A DNA stretch of 64,000 nt from Bacteroidales bacterium (lineage in GTDB: Bacteria; Bacteroidota; Bacteroidia; Bacteroidales; WCHB1-69). A program made the translations under genes and the position numbers. The stretch's first letter is position 1, and every line of letters starts with the position of its first letter. Under the pieces are notes generated by a model, which saw only the letters and a list, made by a program, of their open reading frames with translations, was not told the DNA's origin and did not search any database. This document shows, piece after piece, positions 1 to 10,347 of the stretch. The stretch is taken from positions 74,546 through 138,545 of the forward strand of contig JAEETJ010000004.1 of assembly GCA_016290295.1 (NCBI GenBank), given 5' to 3'.

Positions 1-169
1 GCGTATCCACGCCTTTGTGGCCAACAGCGTACTTTACCGTCCCGAAATACTTCCCAACGAAACTGTTTCATACAGGATTCCCGATGAAGGACATGGCACT
101 TTGCAGGTCAACGTAGGTGCCACCTGGAAAATCAACTTTTTGAAATATTTACCCGAAAGATTAAAATAA
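1..169 (+). CDS. C-terminal fragment of a membrane/outer-membrane type protein (truncated by window start)
   Basis: Open frame from base 2, ...RIHAFVANSVLYRPEILPNETVSYRIPDEGHGTLQVNVGATWKINFLKYLPERLK, stop TAA at 167-169. Confidence 0.5.
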   Translation, partial: RIHAFVANSVLYRPEILPNETVSYRIPDEGHGTLQVNVGATWKINFLKYLPERLK

Positions 170-178
170 CAAAGCAAT

Positions 179-1429
179 ATGGCACCCTTCAATTTCAGAA
201 ACAACAATATTCTGCATCAGATTTACCGAATTTCCAGAAATAATGTCATGCATTATATGGTGAGGGCATACCGCCGTACCCATGAGCTGGTCATCTTTCT
301 GGTTATCTTTTTCGGCTTTTTCATCGGCTTGTCCATTCCCATGGGCTTGCCGAACATGCTGAACACCTTCATGAACACGGCCTATCATCTGCTGCTCGAA
401 ACAGTTTTCTACATCATGGCCATCACCGTGATGACAGGTGCCATCAGCAAGCTGTTTGTGGAGTTTGGTGTGGTAGTGCTGTTGGAGAAGATGCTGAAAC
501 CGCTGATGAAGCCACTCTACAACCTGCCCGGCGTAGCCTCTTTAGGCGCTGTGATGACCTTTCTGAGCGACAACCCTGCCATCATCACCTTGTCGAAGGA
601 CAAGACCTTCAGACAGTATTTCAAGCAGTATCAGATGGCCTCTTTGACCAACTTCGGCACCTCCTTTGGCATGGGTTTGGTGGTTGTGGCTTTCATGACT
701 GGTCGCGGCTATGGTAGTGGAGCATTAGTCGGTTTGGCCGGCGCTTTCATTGGCAGTATTGTCACCACCCGTATGATGCAGTACTTGACACTGAAATCCT
801 ATCCGGAATTGGATTCTCCGATGCCAGGAAACCTTGCGGAACCCACAACCGAAAAAATTGAGAATATTGATAAAGCACAAGTCGCACAAGGAAATCTGGA
901 AGAAGAAGAGAAAAAAGGCCCATTTTTGCGCACGTTGAACGCCATGTTGGACGGTGGCAAGAGCGGTGTGGAGATTGGCTTATCCATCATCCCTGGTGTG
1001 CTGATCATCTCCACCATTGTAATGATGATCACATTCAATGCCCCTGCCGACGGCTATACCGGCGCAGCCTACGAAGGTGTACCCGTATTGCCCTGGTTAG
1101 CCTCCAAAATAGACTTTATTTTCCAATGGCTCTTTGGTTTCGACCATCCCGAACTGATAGCCTTCCCGATTACCGCCTTAGGAGCTGTAGGCGCCGCCAT
1201 CGGTCTGATTCCTGCCTTTGATACTTCTGGTTTGATTACCGCCAACGCCATTGCCGTATTCACCGCCATGGGCATGTGCTGGAGCGGTTTTCTGAGCACC
1301 CACACCGGCATGTTGGACTCTCTCGGCTACCGCAAACTGATATCCAAGGCCATTATCTCCCACACTATTGGCGGCCTCATCGCCGGCATATCAGCGCACT
1401 GGTTGTTTGTGCTGGTGTCGCTGATATAA
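179..1429 (+). CDS. Nucleoside-recognition (Gate) domain multi-TM membrane protein
   Basis: 416 aa ORF with multiple TM segments and Gate-like motifs (SLGAVMTFLSDNPAIITLSKD, TGMLDSLGYRKLISKAIISHTIGG); start may be the internal Met at MHYMVRAYRR. Confidence 0.7.
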   Translation: MAPFNFRNNNILHQIYRISRNNVMHYMVRAYRRTHELVIFLVIFFGFFIGLSIPMGLPNMLNTFMNTAYHLLLETVFYIMAITVMTGAISKLFVEFGVVVLLEKMLKPLMKPLYNLPGVASLGAVMTFLSDNPAIITLSKDKTFRQYFKQYQMASLTNFGTSFGMGLVVVAFMTGRGYGSGALVGLAGAFIGSIVTTRMMQYLTLKSYPELDSPMPGNLAEPTTEKIENIDKAQVAQGNLEEEEKKGPFLRTLNAMLDGGKSGVEIGLSIIPGVLIISTIVMMITFNAPADGYTGAAYEGVPVLPWLASKIDFIFQWLFGFDHPELIAFPITALGAVGAAIGLIPAFDTSGLITANAIAVFTAMGMCWSGFLSTHTGMLDSLGYRKLISKAIISHTIGGLIAGISAHWLFVLVSLI

Positions 1430-1665
1430 AGCATAGTGGGAAAAAACTCTAAATTCTCCGAAAGATCTACCGTCTATGCCAAAATCTGGCATAGACAAAA
1501 ATGGCACTTTTTCACACGTATGTGGTTTCACATAGAAAAAACGACCACTTTTTTGTTAAAATATACCAGTTTAACATATTGGCTTTCAATAAAATAATTT
1601 TCAAAAGGGCTTGATTTTGCATTTTGGTTTTTGTATCTTTGCGGCTTCATTAAATAGTAAATTAT

Positions 1666-2328
1666 ATGGAAACTGAAACTGCATTGAAGCCTATAGAAAG
1701 TACCATTGAGACCATCCGCTCCCGAATATACGAAATAAGAGGGCGAAAGGTGATGCTTGACCGGGACCTCGCTGATTTGTATAACGTAGAGACCAAACGG
1801 TTGAATGAAGCAGTAAAAAGGAATATGGAACGATTTCCTCCTGATTTTATGTTTCAATTGTCGAAGGACGAATTTCAGAATTGGAGGTCGCAAATTGCGA
1901 CTTCCAATAGTTTGATGTCGCAAACCGCGGTTTCAAATACAATAAAGATGGGGATGCGAAAACAGCCGTTCGCTTTTACAGAATTAGGAGTTTCTATGCT
2001 TAGTTCAGTATTGAACTCCAAGGAGGCTATCCAAATGAACATCAATATTATGCGGGCGTTTGTACTGATGCGGCAGGCATTGTCGGAACTGTCGGCAACC
2101 AATTCGCGGGTGGAACAGCTTACAAGACGTGTTGATGACCTTAGCCATTATGTTGATGACATTCTTCGTGACCAGAACGACATCAACGAAGCCACGACCC
2201 TGCAAATAGACCTTATTCAAGACTCTTTGGCGGAACTTCATGCGGAAAAAACGGAACGTGACGAGGAGAATTCTCGCAGGAGAATCGGATTTCGGATTGA
2301 AAAGGAAGAGACAGCCGCAAAACAGTAG
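1666..2328 (+). CDS. ORF6N domain-containing protein
   Basis: VMLDRDLADLYNVETKRLNEAVKRNMERFPPDFMFQLS...FAFTELGVSMLSSVLNSKEAIQMNINIMRAFV is a typical ORF6N signature. Confidence 0.85.
   Translation: METETALKPIESTIETIRSRIYEIRGRKVMLDRDLADLYNVETKRLNEAVKRNMERFPPDFMFQLSKDEFQNWRSQIATSNSLMSQTAVSNTIKMGMRKQPFAFTELGVSMLSSVLNSKEAIQMNINIMRAFVLMRQALSELSATNSRVEQLTRRVDDLSHYVDDILRDQNDINEATTLQIDLIQDSLAELHAEKTERDEENSRRRIGFRIEKEETAAKQ
1880..1908. repeat. 29-bp intragenic palindrome in ORF6N gene
   Basis: ATTGGAGGTCGCAA-A-TTGCGACTTCCAAT, 14-bp arms with one mismatch. Confidence 0.85.
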
Positions 2329-2488
2329 CTACAGTTTCATGTCGCACCCAGTTCGCTCACTTGTATAGTTTCTGGTAGTGCGTACTTCCTAAACCCGAAT
2401 TCTTTTCAGTCCAAGGCTTCCTCTATCGAGAGGTGCAAGAGATTAAGGGAGTGGTGGAAAAATCATAGAAATACGCCATGGCACGTCA

Positions 2489-3484
2489 CTACTCTAATAT
2501 CCTATTCACCGCTTCTATAACACGCTCGGGAGAAATGCCTGTCAGGCAGCGATAATCACCATATTTACAGGGGTTGTTGCCATAGATGCTGCAGGGGCGG
2601 CATGGAAGGTCTTCCTGTATCACATTGTCCATCGACTGGCCCCAACCCAAGAAGCCAGCTAAAGGATGCGTGGCACCCCAGACACTTACCACAGGAACGC
2701 CTGCCAATGAAGCCAGGTGCATATTGCCACTGTCCATGGCTAACACAAGTCGCAGACGGCTCATCAGCCGCAGTTCCTCGCCCATGTCGGCCAAGCGGCC
2801 CACCACAGACTCCACATTCGGGTATTTTTGTTCCCACTGTTCCATCAAGGCTTTTTCTTCCGCACCTGCGCCAAACAGATAGACATGCAGATGTTTGGAG
2901 AGTTCTGCCACCACCTGCTCTAACTTATCCAAAGGATAAACCTTTCCCTGATGGGCAGCGAAAGGAGCCACGCCGATGGCATTTTCTTTTGCAATCGCTT
3001 CATTTCCAAACAACGAAAACGGCTGATGCCAGTCTATCCGCACTGGATAGCCCAACTCCGCCAGCACCTGCTGATAACCCTCGAATGATGTACGCTGCTG
3101 AGTCTTCACCTTCGCCTTGATAAAGTTTTTCCGTTGGCGTCGGTCCTTATCAAAATAGGCCGTCGGTATTCCATCCAGTCTAAAGAAATTTCTTAAACAA
3201 ATGGTTCTCAGTACATTATGAAAATCCGCAATAGCACAGGGTTGCAAAGTCTTCAACTCTTTATAAAGCCTTCGGATTCCCGGCAAGCCCTTGTAATTCT
3301 TCAGATTCACCCCGACAAACGACACATTCTGTGGCAGCATTCGCATTACGGGTCCCACGTAGGGACGGCTCACCACCGTGATTTGCAAATCGGGATATTG
3401 CCGGGCCAAAGCATCAATCACAGGCACCGACATCAGAATATCGCCCAAAGCGGAAAAACGGAAAATGAGCAGATGCGGTTTCAC
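2489..3484 (-). CDS. Glycosyltransferase family 9 (heptosyltransferase-like)
   Basis: RFSALGDILMSVPVIDAL... and LVLAMDSGNMHLASLAGVPVVSVWGATHPLAGFLGWGQ. Confidence 0.85.
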   Translation of the reverse strand: MKPHLLIFRFSALGDILMSVPVIDALARQYPDLQITVVSRPYVGPVMRMLPQNVSFVGVNLKNYKGLPGIRRLYKELKTLQPCAIADFHNVLRTICLRNFFRLDGIPTAYFDKDRRQRKNFIKAKVKTQQRTSFEGYQQVLAELGYPVRIDWHQPFSLFGNEAIAKENAIGVAPFAAHQGKVYPLDKLEQVVAELSKHLHVYLFGAGAEEKALMEQWEQKYPNVESVVGRLADMGEELRLMSRLRLVLAMDSGNMHLASLAGVPVVSVWGATHPLAGFLGWGQSMDNVIQEDLPCRPCSIYGNNPCKYGDYRCLTGISPERVIEAVNRILE

Positions 3485-4086
3485 TTTTTGCCGTATAAAA
3501 CAGGATTAGTGCTGGGGTCATTGTACATTTTCATCTGCTTGTACACACGCATGTACTTGCGTCCCGCCTCGAAATCTGCCAACAGCTGATCAATAGCGGT
3601 ACTCAGGTCCACCTGCTGCTGCAACAATACATCCAGTTTTTGCTGGCACAGCTGCCGGTGTTCCTCGCTGGCATCCTGACGTTCCACCTGCTCACGCATG
3701 TGATAGATTTTCAGTGCCAAAATACTCAAACGGTCCACAGCCCAAGCAGGACTTTCCGTGTTGATGGTGGCATTTTCGGCCACTTTCACCTCATGATATT
3801 TCGTATAAAAATAGCTGTCGATAGTCTCCACCAGATCCGTGCGTTCCTGGTTGCTACGGTCAATCCGTCGCTTCAGTGCCAAGGCTTCCACCGGGTCGAT
3901 ATTCGGGTCACGGATAATATCTTCCAGATGCCACTGCACCGTATCAATCCAGCATTTCAAGTACAAATCAGCCTCAATACTGCCAGCGGAATATGGATTT
4001 CGAATCGGAGCATCCACATTGTCCGTCTGATGATAATCCTTAATGACCTGCTCAAAAATCGGGTTCGCCAAAGCTGTAAATGTCAT
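3481..4086 (-). CDS. DUF4254 domain-containing protein
   Basis: MTFTALANPIFEQVIKDYHQTD...RNPY..GSIEADLYLKCWIDTVQWHLEDIIRDPNI; start reassigned to 4084-4086 rather than the ORF-track start at 4248. Confidence 0.75.
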   Translation of the reverse strand: MTFTALANPIFEQVIKDYHQTDNVDAPIRNPYSAGSIEADLYLKCWIDTVQWHLEDIIRDPNIDPVEALALKRRIDRSNQERTDLVETIDSYFYTKYHEVKVAENATINTESPAWAVDRLSILALKIYHMREQVERQDASEEHRQLCQQKLDVLLQQQVDLSTAIDQLLADFEAGRKYMRVYKQMKMYNDPSTNPVLYGKK

Positions 4087-4182
4087 ATCGTCAGTTTTAT
4101 TAATACAAAAAAGCAAAATTACAAATAAAAACGACATCTCATAAAAAAAATTGCCGTACATTTGCAACAAATTTTTCAACTC

Positions 4183-5838
4183 ATGATTACAGTAGATATT
4201 CAAAACACCAATAAAACCCTGACCATTCCTTTTGGAATGACGGTACAACAGTTAGCAAAAGAAGAAAATATCCGTTTGGAATACCCTGTTATGGGGGCAC
4301 TTATCAACAACAAGGTACGCGAGTGTGCCTATCGAATTCACAAGCCCTGTACGGTGCAGTTTTTCGACATGACCTCTTCCTACGGACATCTTATGTACAC
4401 CCGTTCGGTCTATTTTATCTTGTATAAAGCCGTCAAAGAAACCCTGCCTAAATATGTGAGACTTAAGATTTTACACTCCATTTCAGGTGGAAAATACTGC
4501 GAATTGGACAATTTGGATCAGCCACTCGACCAAGCTCTGGTCAGCCGACTGTATAAACGCATGCGGGAAATCGTGGAAAGTAACATTCCCTTCGAAAGAG
4601 TGGAACTTCCTTCCAAAGAAGCCGTTCAACTGTTTAAGGATGAAGGACTTGAAGACAAATACGAGTTGTTACGCAACCGCACCCGCATCTACACGTCCAT
4701 TTACAAGTTAGGAGATACTGTCAACTATTATTTCGGCAATTTAGCACCCTCAACAGGGGTCATTCATTTGTTCGGTCTGGAGTTATACGAATCGGGAATG
4801 TTGCTAAAAGTACCTCAACCACAGCATCCTACCACCCTTTCGCACACCCATCAGGTGCCCAAATTGTTTTCTGTTTACCAAGATTACAAAAAATGGGCCA
4901 ACACTATCGGCATACCCTATGTTTACAATGTGAACAAAAAAATAGCCGAAGGCAAAATCCAAGACACCATCCTCATTACCGAAGCCTATCACGAGAAACT
5001 TTTAGCAAAAATCGCCGACCAGATTCACGAGCGTAAATCCAAGGTGGTGCTCATCAGCGGACCGTCCAGTTCAGGAAAAACCACGACCTGCAAGCGCTTG
5101 TCGGTGCAGTTGGGCATTTTAGGCTACGATCCTGTGCAAATTTCCGTGGACGATTTCTTTGTGGAACGCGAAGAGACTCCCAAGGATGAAAACGGAGAAT
5201 ACGACTTCGAGTCTGTGGATGCCATTGATCTGAAGCTGTTTAACGACACGCTGAACCGCCTGCTGCAAGGCGAGGAGGTGCCGCTGCCCACTTTCGATTT
5301 TTCCGCTGGCAAAAAAATTTGGAAAGGCAATACCATACAGCTGCGTCCCAACTCCATATTGGTGATAGAAGGTATCCACTGCCTGAACCCCCGTCTGACC
5401 GAACAAATTGATGACAACATCAAATTCAAGCTATTCGTGTCGGCTCTCACTTGTATCTCCATCGACCGACAGAACCCTATTCCTACAACAGATAACAGAC
5501 TGATACGTAGAATTATACGAGATTACAACTACCGTGGGTATTCGGCTCAGCAGACCATCAGTCGCTGGCCCAGCGTGCGTCGTGGCGAGAACCGCAACAT
5601 CTTCCCTTTCCAAGAGAATGCTGACGCCATGTTCAATACCTCACTGATTTGCGAAATGGGCGTACTGAAGAAATACGCTATTCCCATTCTGTTGGCCGTA
5701 CCAGAAAACTGTGTTGAATTTGCCGAGGCCTACCGACTGCTGAAATTCCTGTCGTATTTCAAGGTAATTCAAGAAGAGAACATCCCCGGCACCTCCATCT
5801 TGCGCGAATTTGTCGGCGGTAGTAAATTCAAATACTAA
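4183..5838 (+). CDS. TGS-domain nucleoside (uridine) kinase family protein
   Basis: N-terminal TGS-like region, Walker A ISGPSSSGKTTTCKRLSVQL, DDFFVEREETP, uridine kinase C-terminus; ATG at 4183. Confidence 0.8.
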   Translation: MITVDIQNTNKTLTIPFGMTVQQLAKEENIRLEYPVMGALINNKVRECAYRIHKPCTVQFFDMTSSYGHLMYTRSVYFILYKAVKETLPKYVRLKILHSISGGKYCELDNLDQPLDQALVSRLYKRMREIVESNIPFERVELPSKEAVQLFKDEGLEDKYELLRNRTRIYTSIYKLGDTVNYYFGNLAPSTGVIHLFGLELYESGMLLKVPQPQHPTTLSHTHQVPKLFSVYQDYKKWANTIGIPYVYNVNKKIAEGKIQDTILITEAYHEKLLAKIADQIHERKSKVVLISGPSSSGKTTTCKRLSVQLGILGYDPVQISVDDFFVEREETPKDENGEYDFESVDAIDLKLFNDTLNRLLQGEEVPLPTFDFSAGKKIWKGNTIQLRPNSILVIEGIHCLNPRLTEQIDDNIKFKLFVSALTCISIDRQNPIPTTDNRLIRRIIRDYNYRGYSAQQTISRWPSVRRGENRNIFPFQENADAMFNTSLICEMGVLKKYAIPILLAVPENCVEFAEAYRLLKFLSYFKVIQEENIPGTSILREFVGGSKFKY

Positions 5839-5855
5839 GCTGAAAACACTATTCG

Positions 5856-7277
5856 ATGCTTTTCAACTCGATAGAATTTCTGATTTTCTTCCCGATAGTC
5901 ACCCTGCTGTTCTATCTGCTTCCGCATAAGTTCCGCTGGCTACTTCTTTTAGCTGCCAGCTGCTTCTTCTATATGTGGTTCATTCCCAAATATATACTCA
6001 TCTTACTGATAACGATTCTAATAGACTATACGGCAGGTCTCCTGATTTTCAAATGGAAAGACTCACCCTCGAAGAAGAGGACATGCCTGATTGTCAGCAT
6101 TATATCCACTTGTGCGGTTCTGTTTATCTTCAAATACCTCAACTTCTGCAGTGCCAATTTGGTAGCTTTAGCCCAACATTTCGGCTGGTCGCACCCGCAG
6201 CAGGTACTCAATATCGCCCTGCCCATCGGTCTGTCATTCCATACCTTCCAGAGCCTAAGCTATGTCATCGAGGTATATCGTGGACATCAAAAAGCGGAAC
6301 GTCATTTCGGCTACTACGCCCTGTACGTCATGTTCTATCCGCAATTGGTCACGGGTCCCATTGAGCGCCCGCAGAACCTGCTCACTCAGCTGCATCGCGA
6401 GAAGAAACTGCAATACGACAATATCGCTAACGGACTGAGACTCATTCTTTTCGGCCTCTTTCTGAAGATGGTGGTGGCCGACAATTTGGGTGCCTATGTG
6501 GACCAAATTTATGAAGACCCTCATGCTTTCAGCAGCGCTGATATTCTGTTGGGCATGATATTCTATTCCTTCCAGATTTACGGCGACTTCTTCGGCTATT
6601 CCTCCATTGCTTTGGGCTGCGCCTTAGCCATGGGATTCACGCTCATTGACAACTTCAAAACCCCATATCTGTCAGACAGCATTCAGGAATTCTGGCGCAG
6701 ATGGCACATTTCCCTCTCCACCTGGTTCCGCGACTACCTGTACATTCCCTTGGGTGGCAACCGTGTCAGCATTCCCCGTTGGGCGCTCAACACGCTGATA
6801 GTGTTCACCGTATGCGGCATCTGGCATGGTGCCAACTGGACCTTTATGATTTGGGGCTTCGCCTACGGGGTGTTACTCTGTCTGGAAAGGCCGCTCCGCA
6901 GTATTCATATCTTCGATAAAATCAGCAGTAAAAGCGGAAAAAGCATTCTCAAAGGACTCAACATCCTCAAAACTTTCATCATTGTCACCTTTCTCTGGAG
7001 TATTTTCCGTGCCCCATCTTTCGACAGCCTGCATCAACTGTATTCCGCACTCTATCATAACTTTACCCAGCCCATGCAACTACAGATCAGCACCATTGTA
7101 TGGGTAGCCCTGATACTTTTCATACTTCTGGATATTCTGATTCGCCAAAGCCGCTTTGACCAGTGGTGCAGCCAGAAAACCGGCCTTGTACGCTGGAGTA
7201 TTTATGCTCTGATGATTTTCGCCATCATCGTATTTTCATCCGTCCAACAATATCCGTTTATTTATTTCCAATTCTGA
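5856..7277 (+). CDS. MBOAT family O-acyltransferase
   Basis: FFPIVTLLFYLLPHKFRWLLLLAASCFFYMWF...TGPIERPQNLL...EFWRRWHISLSTWFRDYLYIPLGGNR...GIWHGANWTF. Confidence 0.9.
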   Translation: MLFNSIEFLIFFPIVTLLFYLLPHKFRWLLLLAASCFFYMWFIPKYILILLITILIDYTAGLLIFKWKDSPSKKRTCLIVSIISTCAVLFIFKYLNFCSANLVALAQHFGWSHPQQVLNIALPIGLSFHTFQSLSYVIEVYRGHQKAERHFGYYALYVMFYPQLVTGPIERPQNLLTQLHREKKLQYDNIANGLRLILFGLFLKMVVADNLGAYVDQIYEDPHAFSSADILLGMIFYSFQIYGDFFGYSSIALGCALAMGFTLIDNFKTPYLSDSIQEFWRRWHISLSTWFRDYLYIPLGGNRVSIPRWALNTLIVFTVCGIWHGANWTFMIWGFAYGVLLCLERPLRSIHIFDKISSKSGKSILKGLNILKTFIIVTFLWSIFRAPSFDSLHQLYSALYHNFTQPMQLQISTIVWVALILFILLDILIRQSRFDQWCSQKTGLVRWSIYALMIFAIIVFSSVQQYPFIYFQF

Positions 7278-8305
7278 TGAAAGAGAACACCAAAAATACC
7301 CTTCGTAAAATTGGCATGAAGTTGTTGCTGCTGATAGCGGTATTGGCGGTTTTGGACGTGCTATATTATTACACCTATTACCCTAAAGACCTGAAAGAGC
7401 AATGTTCGCTGATAAACTTATCGCAAAAGCCGGCTCTTGAAGGCGGTGACATCATATACTTAGGAGAATCCTCCAACCATTCATTCTGCGAAGCCGACAG
7501 CGACCAACGTTATATCTGTATGATGCTGGATGACCTCCTACCCGACCATAAAGTTTGCAATTTGGCCAAAGATGCCTGCCATGCCGGCGTTTTCTATGAT
7601 ATCATGTGGAATATTCCCCAGGAAAGCGCAGTCAAGACCGCTGTTGTCACCGTCAACATGCGCTCCTTCTCCAGCGAATGGATTAACTCCGATTTGGAGA
7701 CAGCTTTGCAGAAAGAGCAGGTATTGATGAAACAAGCCCCAGCTCTATACAAGCGCCTATTGCTGGCATTCAAGGGATATACCCACTGGACCGAGGAAGA
7801 ACGAGGACATAAAGTACGGAAAGATCTGAAAAGACAACGATTCAATATACCCGATTTCCCTTATCACAACGCCTCCGAATGGGACCGTGCTCTCGGTAAA
7901 AGCGGCATGTTATTTGATGGGACCTACCCTTCTTGGGACACCATCGCCTTGGCGTGCCACTACATCAAGGATTTCGCCTATCAACTGGATGACAAGAACC
8001 CTCGTATCAAGGACTTTGACAGAATTGTAAAGCTGTGCCAAGAAAGAGGTTGGAAACTGGTTTTCAATATTTTAGCCGACAATATGGATCAGATTGAAGC
8101 TTTGGTAGGACCAGAATTGCCTCAGTTGATGAAACAGAACAACCAATACATCATGGATCGTTATCAGTCACAGGGTGTTACTGTGATTGACAACTACAAT
8201 GTCGTACGTGATGCGGACTTCTTTGAGCGCGATTTTCCGACAGAGCATTACACCCAGACTGGCCGTCTGACGATTGCCCGAAATATCGCAGAGGCAATTA
8301 GATAA
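7277..8305 (+). CDS. Hypothetical membrane-anchored partner of MBOAT (SGNH/DltD-like)
   Basis: ATG at 7277 overlaps the MBOAT stop; N-terminal TM, GDIIYLGESSNHSFCEAD, C-terminal EHYTQTGRLTIARNIA. Confidence 0.55.
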   Translation: MKENTKNTLRKIGMKLLLLIAVLAVLDVLYYYTYYPKDLKEQCSLINLSQKPALEGGDIIYLGESSNHSFCEADSDQRYICMMLDDLLPDHKVCNLAKDACHAGVFYDIMWNIPQESAVKTAVVTVNMRSFSSEWINSDLETALQKEQVLMKQAPALYKRLLLAFKGYTHWTEEERGHKVRKDLKRQRFNIPDFPYHNASEWDRALGKSGMLFDGTYPSWDTIALACHYIKDFAYQLDDKNPRIKDFDRIVKLCQERGWKLVFNILADNMDQIEALVGPELPQLMKQNNQYIMDRYQSQGVTVIDNYNVVRDADFFERDFPTEHYTQTGRLTIARNIAEAIR

Positions 8306-8677
8306 TTAGATAATTAGCAAATTAGTTAATTAGTTGATGGAACAATTATATCTGTATTATCCCTTTTAGTCTTGTTGAAATTTCTATTTTTGGCCAGAGA
8401 ATTTTAGCATCAGCTATGGTCTCTCCCTTTCGCGGCGGTTGGCAATACACTTCGGTGCACACGAGCCACTCGCCGCGACCAAATAAACAATCCATAACTC
8501 GTCCTATGCGTCGGTTGCGGTTACACCGCAATTTCGGCCGCATCGCGGCACGCGCCGCATAGCAAATGATGAACAGAAATGTATAACAGCGTGCCAGAGG
8601 TACGCTCCTACTACAATCAAATTATCTGGTATGAAATCAAAGGTTAGAAGAGATTTTAAATTCTTAGCTTTCAGTTC

Positions 8678-10231
8678 TTAATTCATCTCGATATCCCAAA
8701 CGATAATTTTGCGTTGGAGTATGGCTTGGCGACCATGGACAGCATCGCCTTGTATTGTTTCAGCCTTGGAACTTCCGTATGGCAATTCTTTAATAATCAG
8801 TTGTTTTTGTTCAATATAGCGTCTTAAAACCCCACCATTGTAGGCCTTTAACTCATTGAGCAATGAGACAATGCGGCGCTGCGACAAATGCCGGTTATAA
8901 TCGGAATTATGGAGAGAGCTGGCATAGCCTTCAATGCTCAAGGTAATACGTTGTCCCTGTGCCAAACGCTCCTCGACAAACGAAAGCAACTGCTGTACCT
9001 TTGAACGACAAGCCGCTAATGAATCATCGAAGAAACTTTCCAACCACTGTTTTTCCTCCGCATTGACCGCTGCAGCAAGATACTGTGCTTTCTGACGGCC
9101 ATACTCCATCTGCAAGGCAGCATATCGGGCTGTGGTTGTGTCTTTTAAGGTTTTAGGGTCGGGCTGGTCATTGTCGAAGTAAAGGTTGAGCGGGAAGAAA
9201 TCTTTAATGACCATGAGGACTGAATCTTGGCTGACTTCCAACGTGTCTTTTTCTTTTAACAAATTTTCCCAACGGTAAATATCATTACAGCAGGTATCTT
9301 CCCAATGCGTAGCGTCATAAGGCCGGTTGGACGACAAATATCCAGACTTACCATTCTGATTTACAGCAAAATAAATATCATTCTCCTCGGAATTAAGTGG
9401 AACACCCATATTTACTGGGGTCGTCCAACTGCACAAACCACCCTGACTGCGGAAGATGTCATAGCCTCCAATTCCAGGCCATTCGTCAGAACTGAAATAC
9501 AGCGTATTTGTGTGCACATCGTAAAAGGGGGTCACCTCATTACCCGCCGTATTGATGCCGTTACCCGCATTAATAGGAGTCTCATACTTTCCATTTTTAC
9601 AAATAGAAAACCAGATATCCATATCACCCTGGCCATTAGGGCGATTCGACACAAAATATAGTACCGCATAATCCTCCAATTCCGCCAGAAAAGGCTGGGT
9701 ACTGCTAAAATCCTTGCCATTGATGTCGCTGCCCAGCAATTCCGCTTTACCCCATTTACCCTTTTGCTTGTGACTTTCGTACAAATCACACACAAGTTCT
9801 TCATTTACAGTTCTGTAGCAACGAGAAAACACCATATAATCCTGGGCCTTGTTGAAACAGAAATTCGGATGATAATATTTCCCTTTATTAATCACCGAAG
9901 GTAAAGTTTTAACATTCAAATAGTTATCATCTTTATAATCAGCCTGATAAATCTTGCTGGACCAATGCGTATCGAAGAATAGTTCATTGTCATCATCCAC
10001 TTCCGAACGCATGGAGGAGAAGAAAAAGAGCGAATCGGAGAGCAAAAGCGGGTTGTATTCAGAGAAAGGGCTGTTGATATTGTCGGGAAGGCGGGTAATT
10101 GTGTAGGGCAAGTTGTGTTTTTTGATGCTATCCGCCAATGCTTTGCGTTCCGCCAACGACAGGCCATTCTGAGCCGACATCGTTCCGATGCAGAACACAC
10201 AGAGCAGAAGCGTGCAAACCAAAAATTTCAT
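8678..10231 (-). CDS. PD40/WD40-like repeat plus OmpA C-terminal domain protein (PorE/T9SS-type partner)
   Basis: Signal peptide MKFLVCTLLLCVFCIGTMSAQ; YFVSNRPNGQGDMDIWFS, LYFSSDEWPGIGGYDIFRS, GYLSSNRP; OmpA-like RLAQGQRITLSIEGYASSLHNSDYNRHLSQRRIVSLLNEL. The 42 upstream residues of the ORF track translate an intergenic repeat. Confidence 0.75.
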   Translation of the reverse strand: MKFLVCTLLLCVFCIGTMSAQNGLSLAERKALADSIKKHNLPYTITRLPDNINSPFSEYNPLLLSDSLFFFSSMRSEVDDDNELFFDTHWSSKIYQADYKDDNYLNVKTLPSVINKGKYYHPNFCFNKAQDYMVFSRCYRTVNEELVCDLYESHKQKGKWGKAELLGSDINGKDFSSTQPFLAELEDYAVLYFVSNRPNGQGDMDIWFSICKNGKYETPINAGNGINTAGNEVTPFYDVHTNTLYFSSDEWPGIGGYDIFRSQGGLCSWTTPVNMGVPLNSEENDIYFAVNQNGKSGYLSSNRPYDATHWEDTCCNDIYRWENLLKEKDTLEVSQDSVLMVIKDFFPLNLYFDNDQPDPKTLKDTTTARYAALQMEYGRQKAQYLAAAVNAEEKQWLESFFDDSLAACRSKVQQLLSFVEERLAQGQRITLSIEGYASSLHNSDYNRHLSQRRIVSLLNELKAYNGGVLRRYIEQKQLIIKELPYGSSKAETIQGDAVHGRQAILQRKIIVWDIEMN

Positions 10232-10251
10232 CCGATAATACATCAATTTAT

Positions 10252-10347
10252 ACAATTCACAATGCACAATGCACAATTCACAATCCCTATCCACTATCCC
10301 CTTATCTCTATCCCCCTGATCACTGACCACTGACCACTGGCCACTAC
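10252..10347 (+). repeat. Three consecutive heptamer arrays
   Basis: (AATKCAC)x4, degenerate CTATCCM run, (TGACCAC-like)x4: TGATCAC TGACCAC TGACCAC TGGCCAC. Confidence 0.8.

Noticed and set aside
2329-2488. Possible decayed gene between the ORF6N gene and the GT9 gene
   Set aside because: Short reading fragments only; no motif strong enough to call a pseudogene. A GCCATGGCACGTC fragment resembles the 40223 palindrome but is too short to call.
2602-3120. 172-aa plus-strand ORF
   Set aside because: Antisense to the GT9 gene; low-complexity, unconvincing composition.
8346-8543. 65-aa minus-strand ORF downstream of the MBOAT pair
   Set aside because: Lies in a palindrome-rich intergenic region containing the TATGCGGCGGTTGCGG element; no recognisable protein features.
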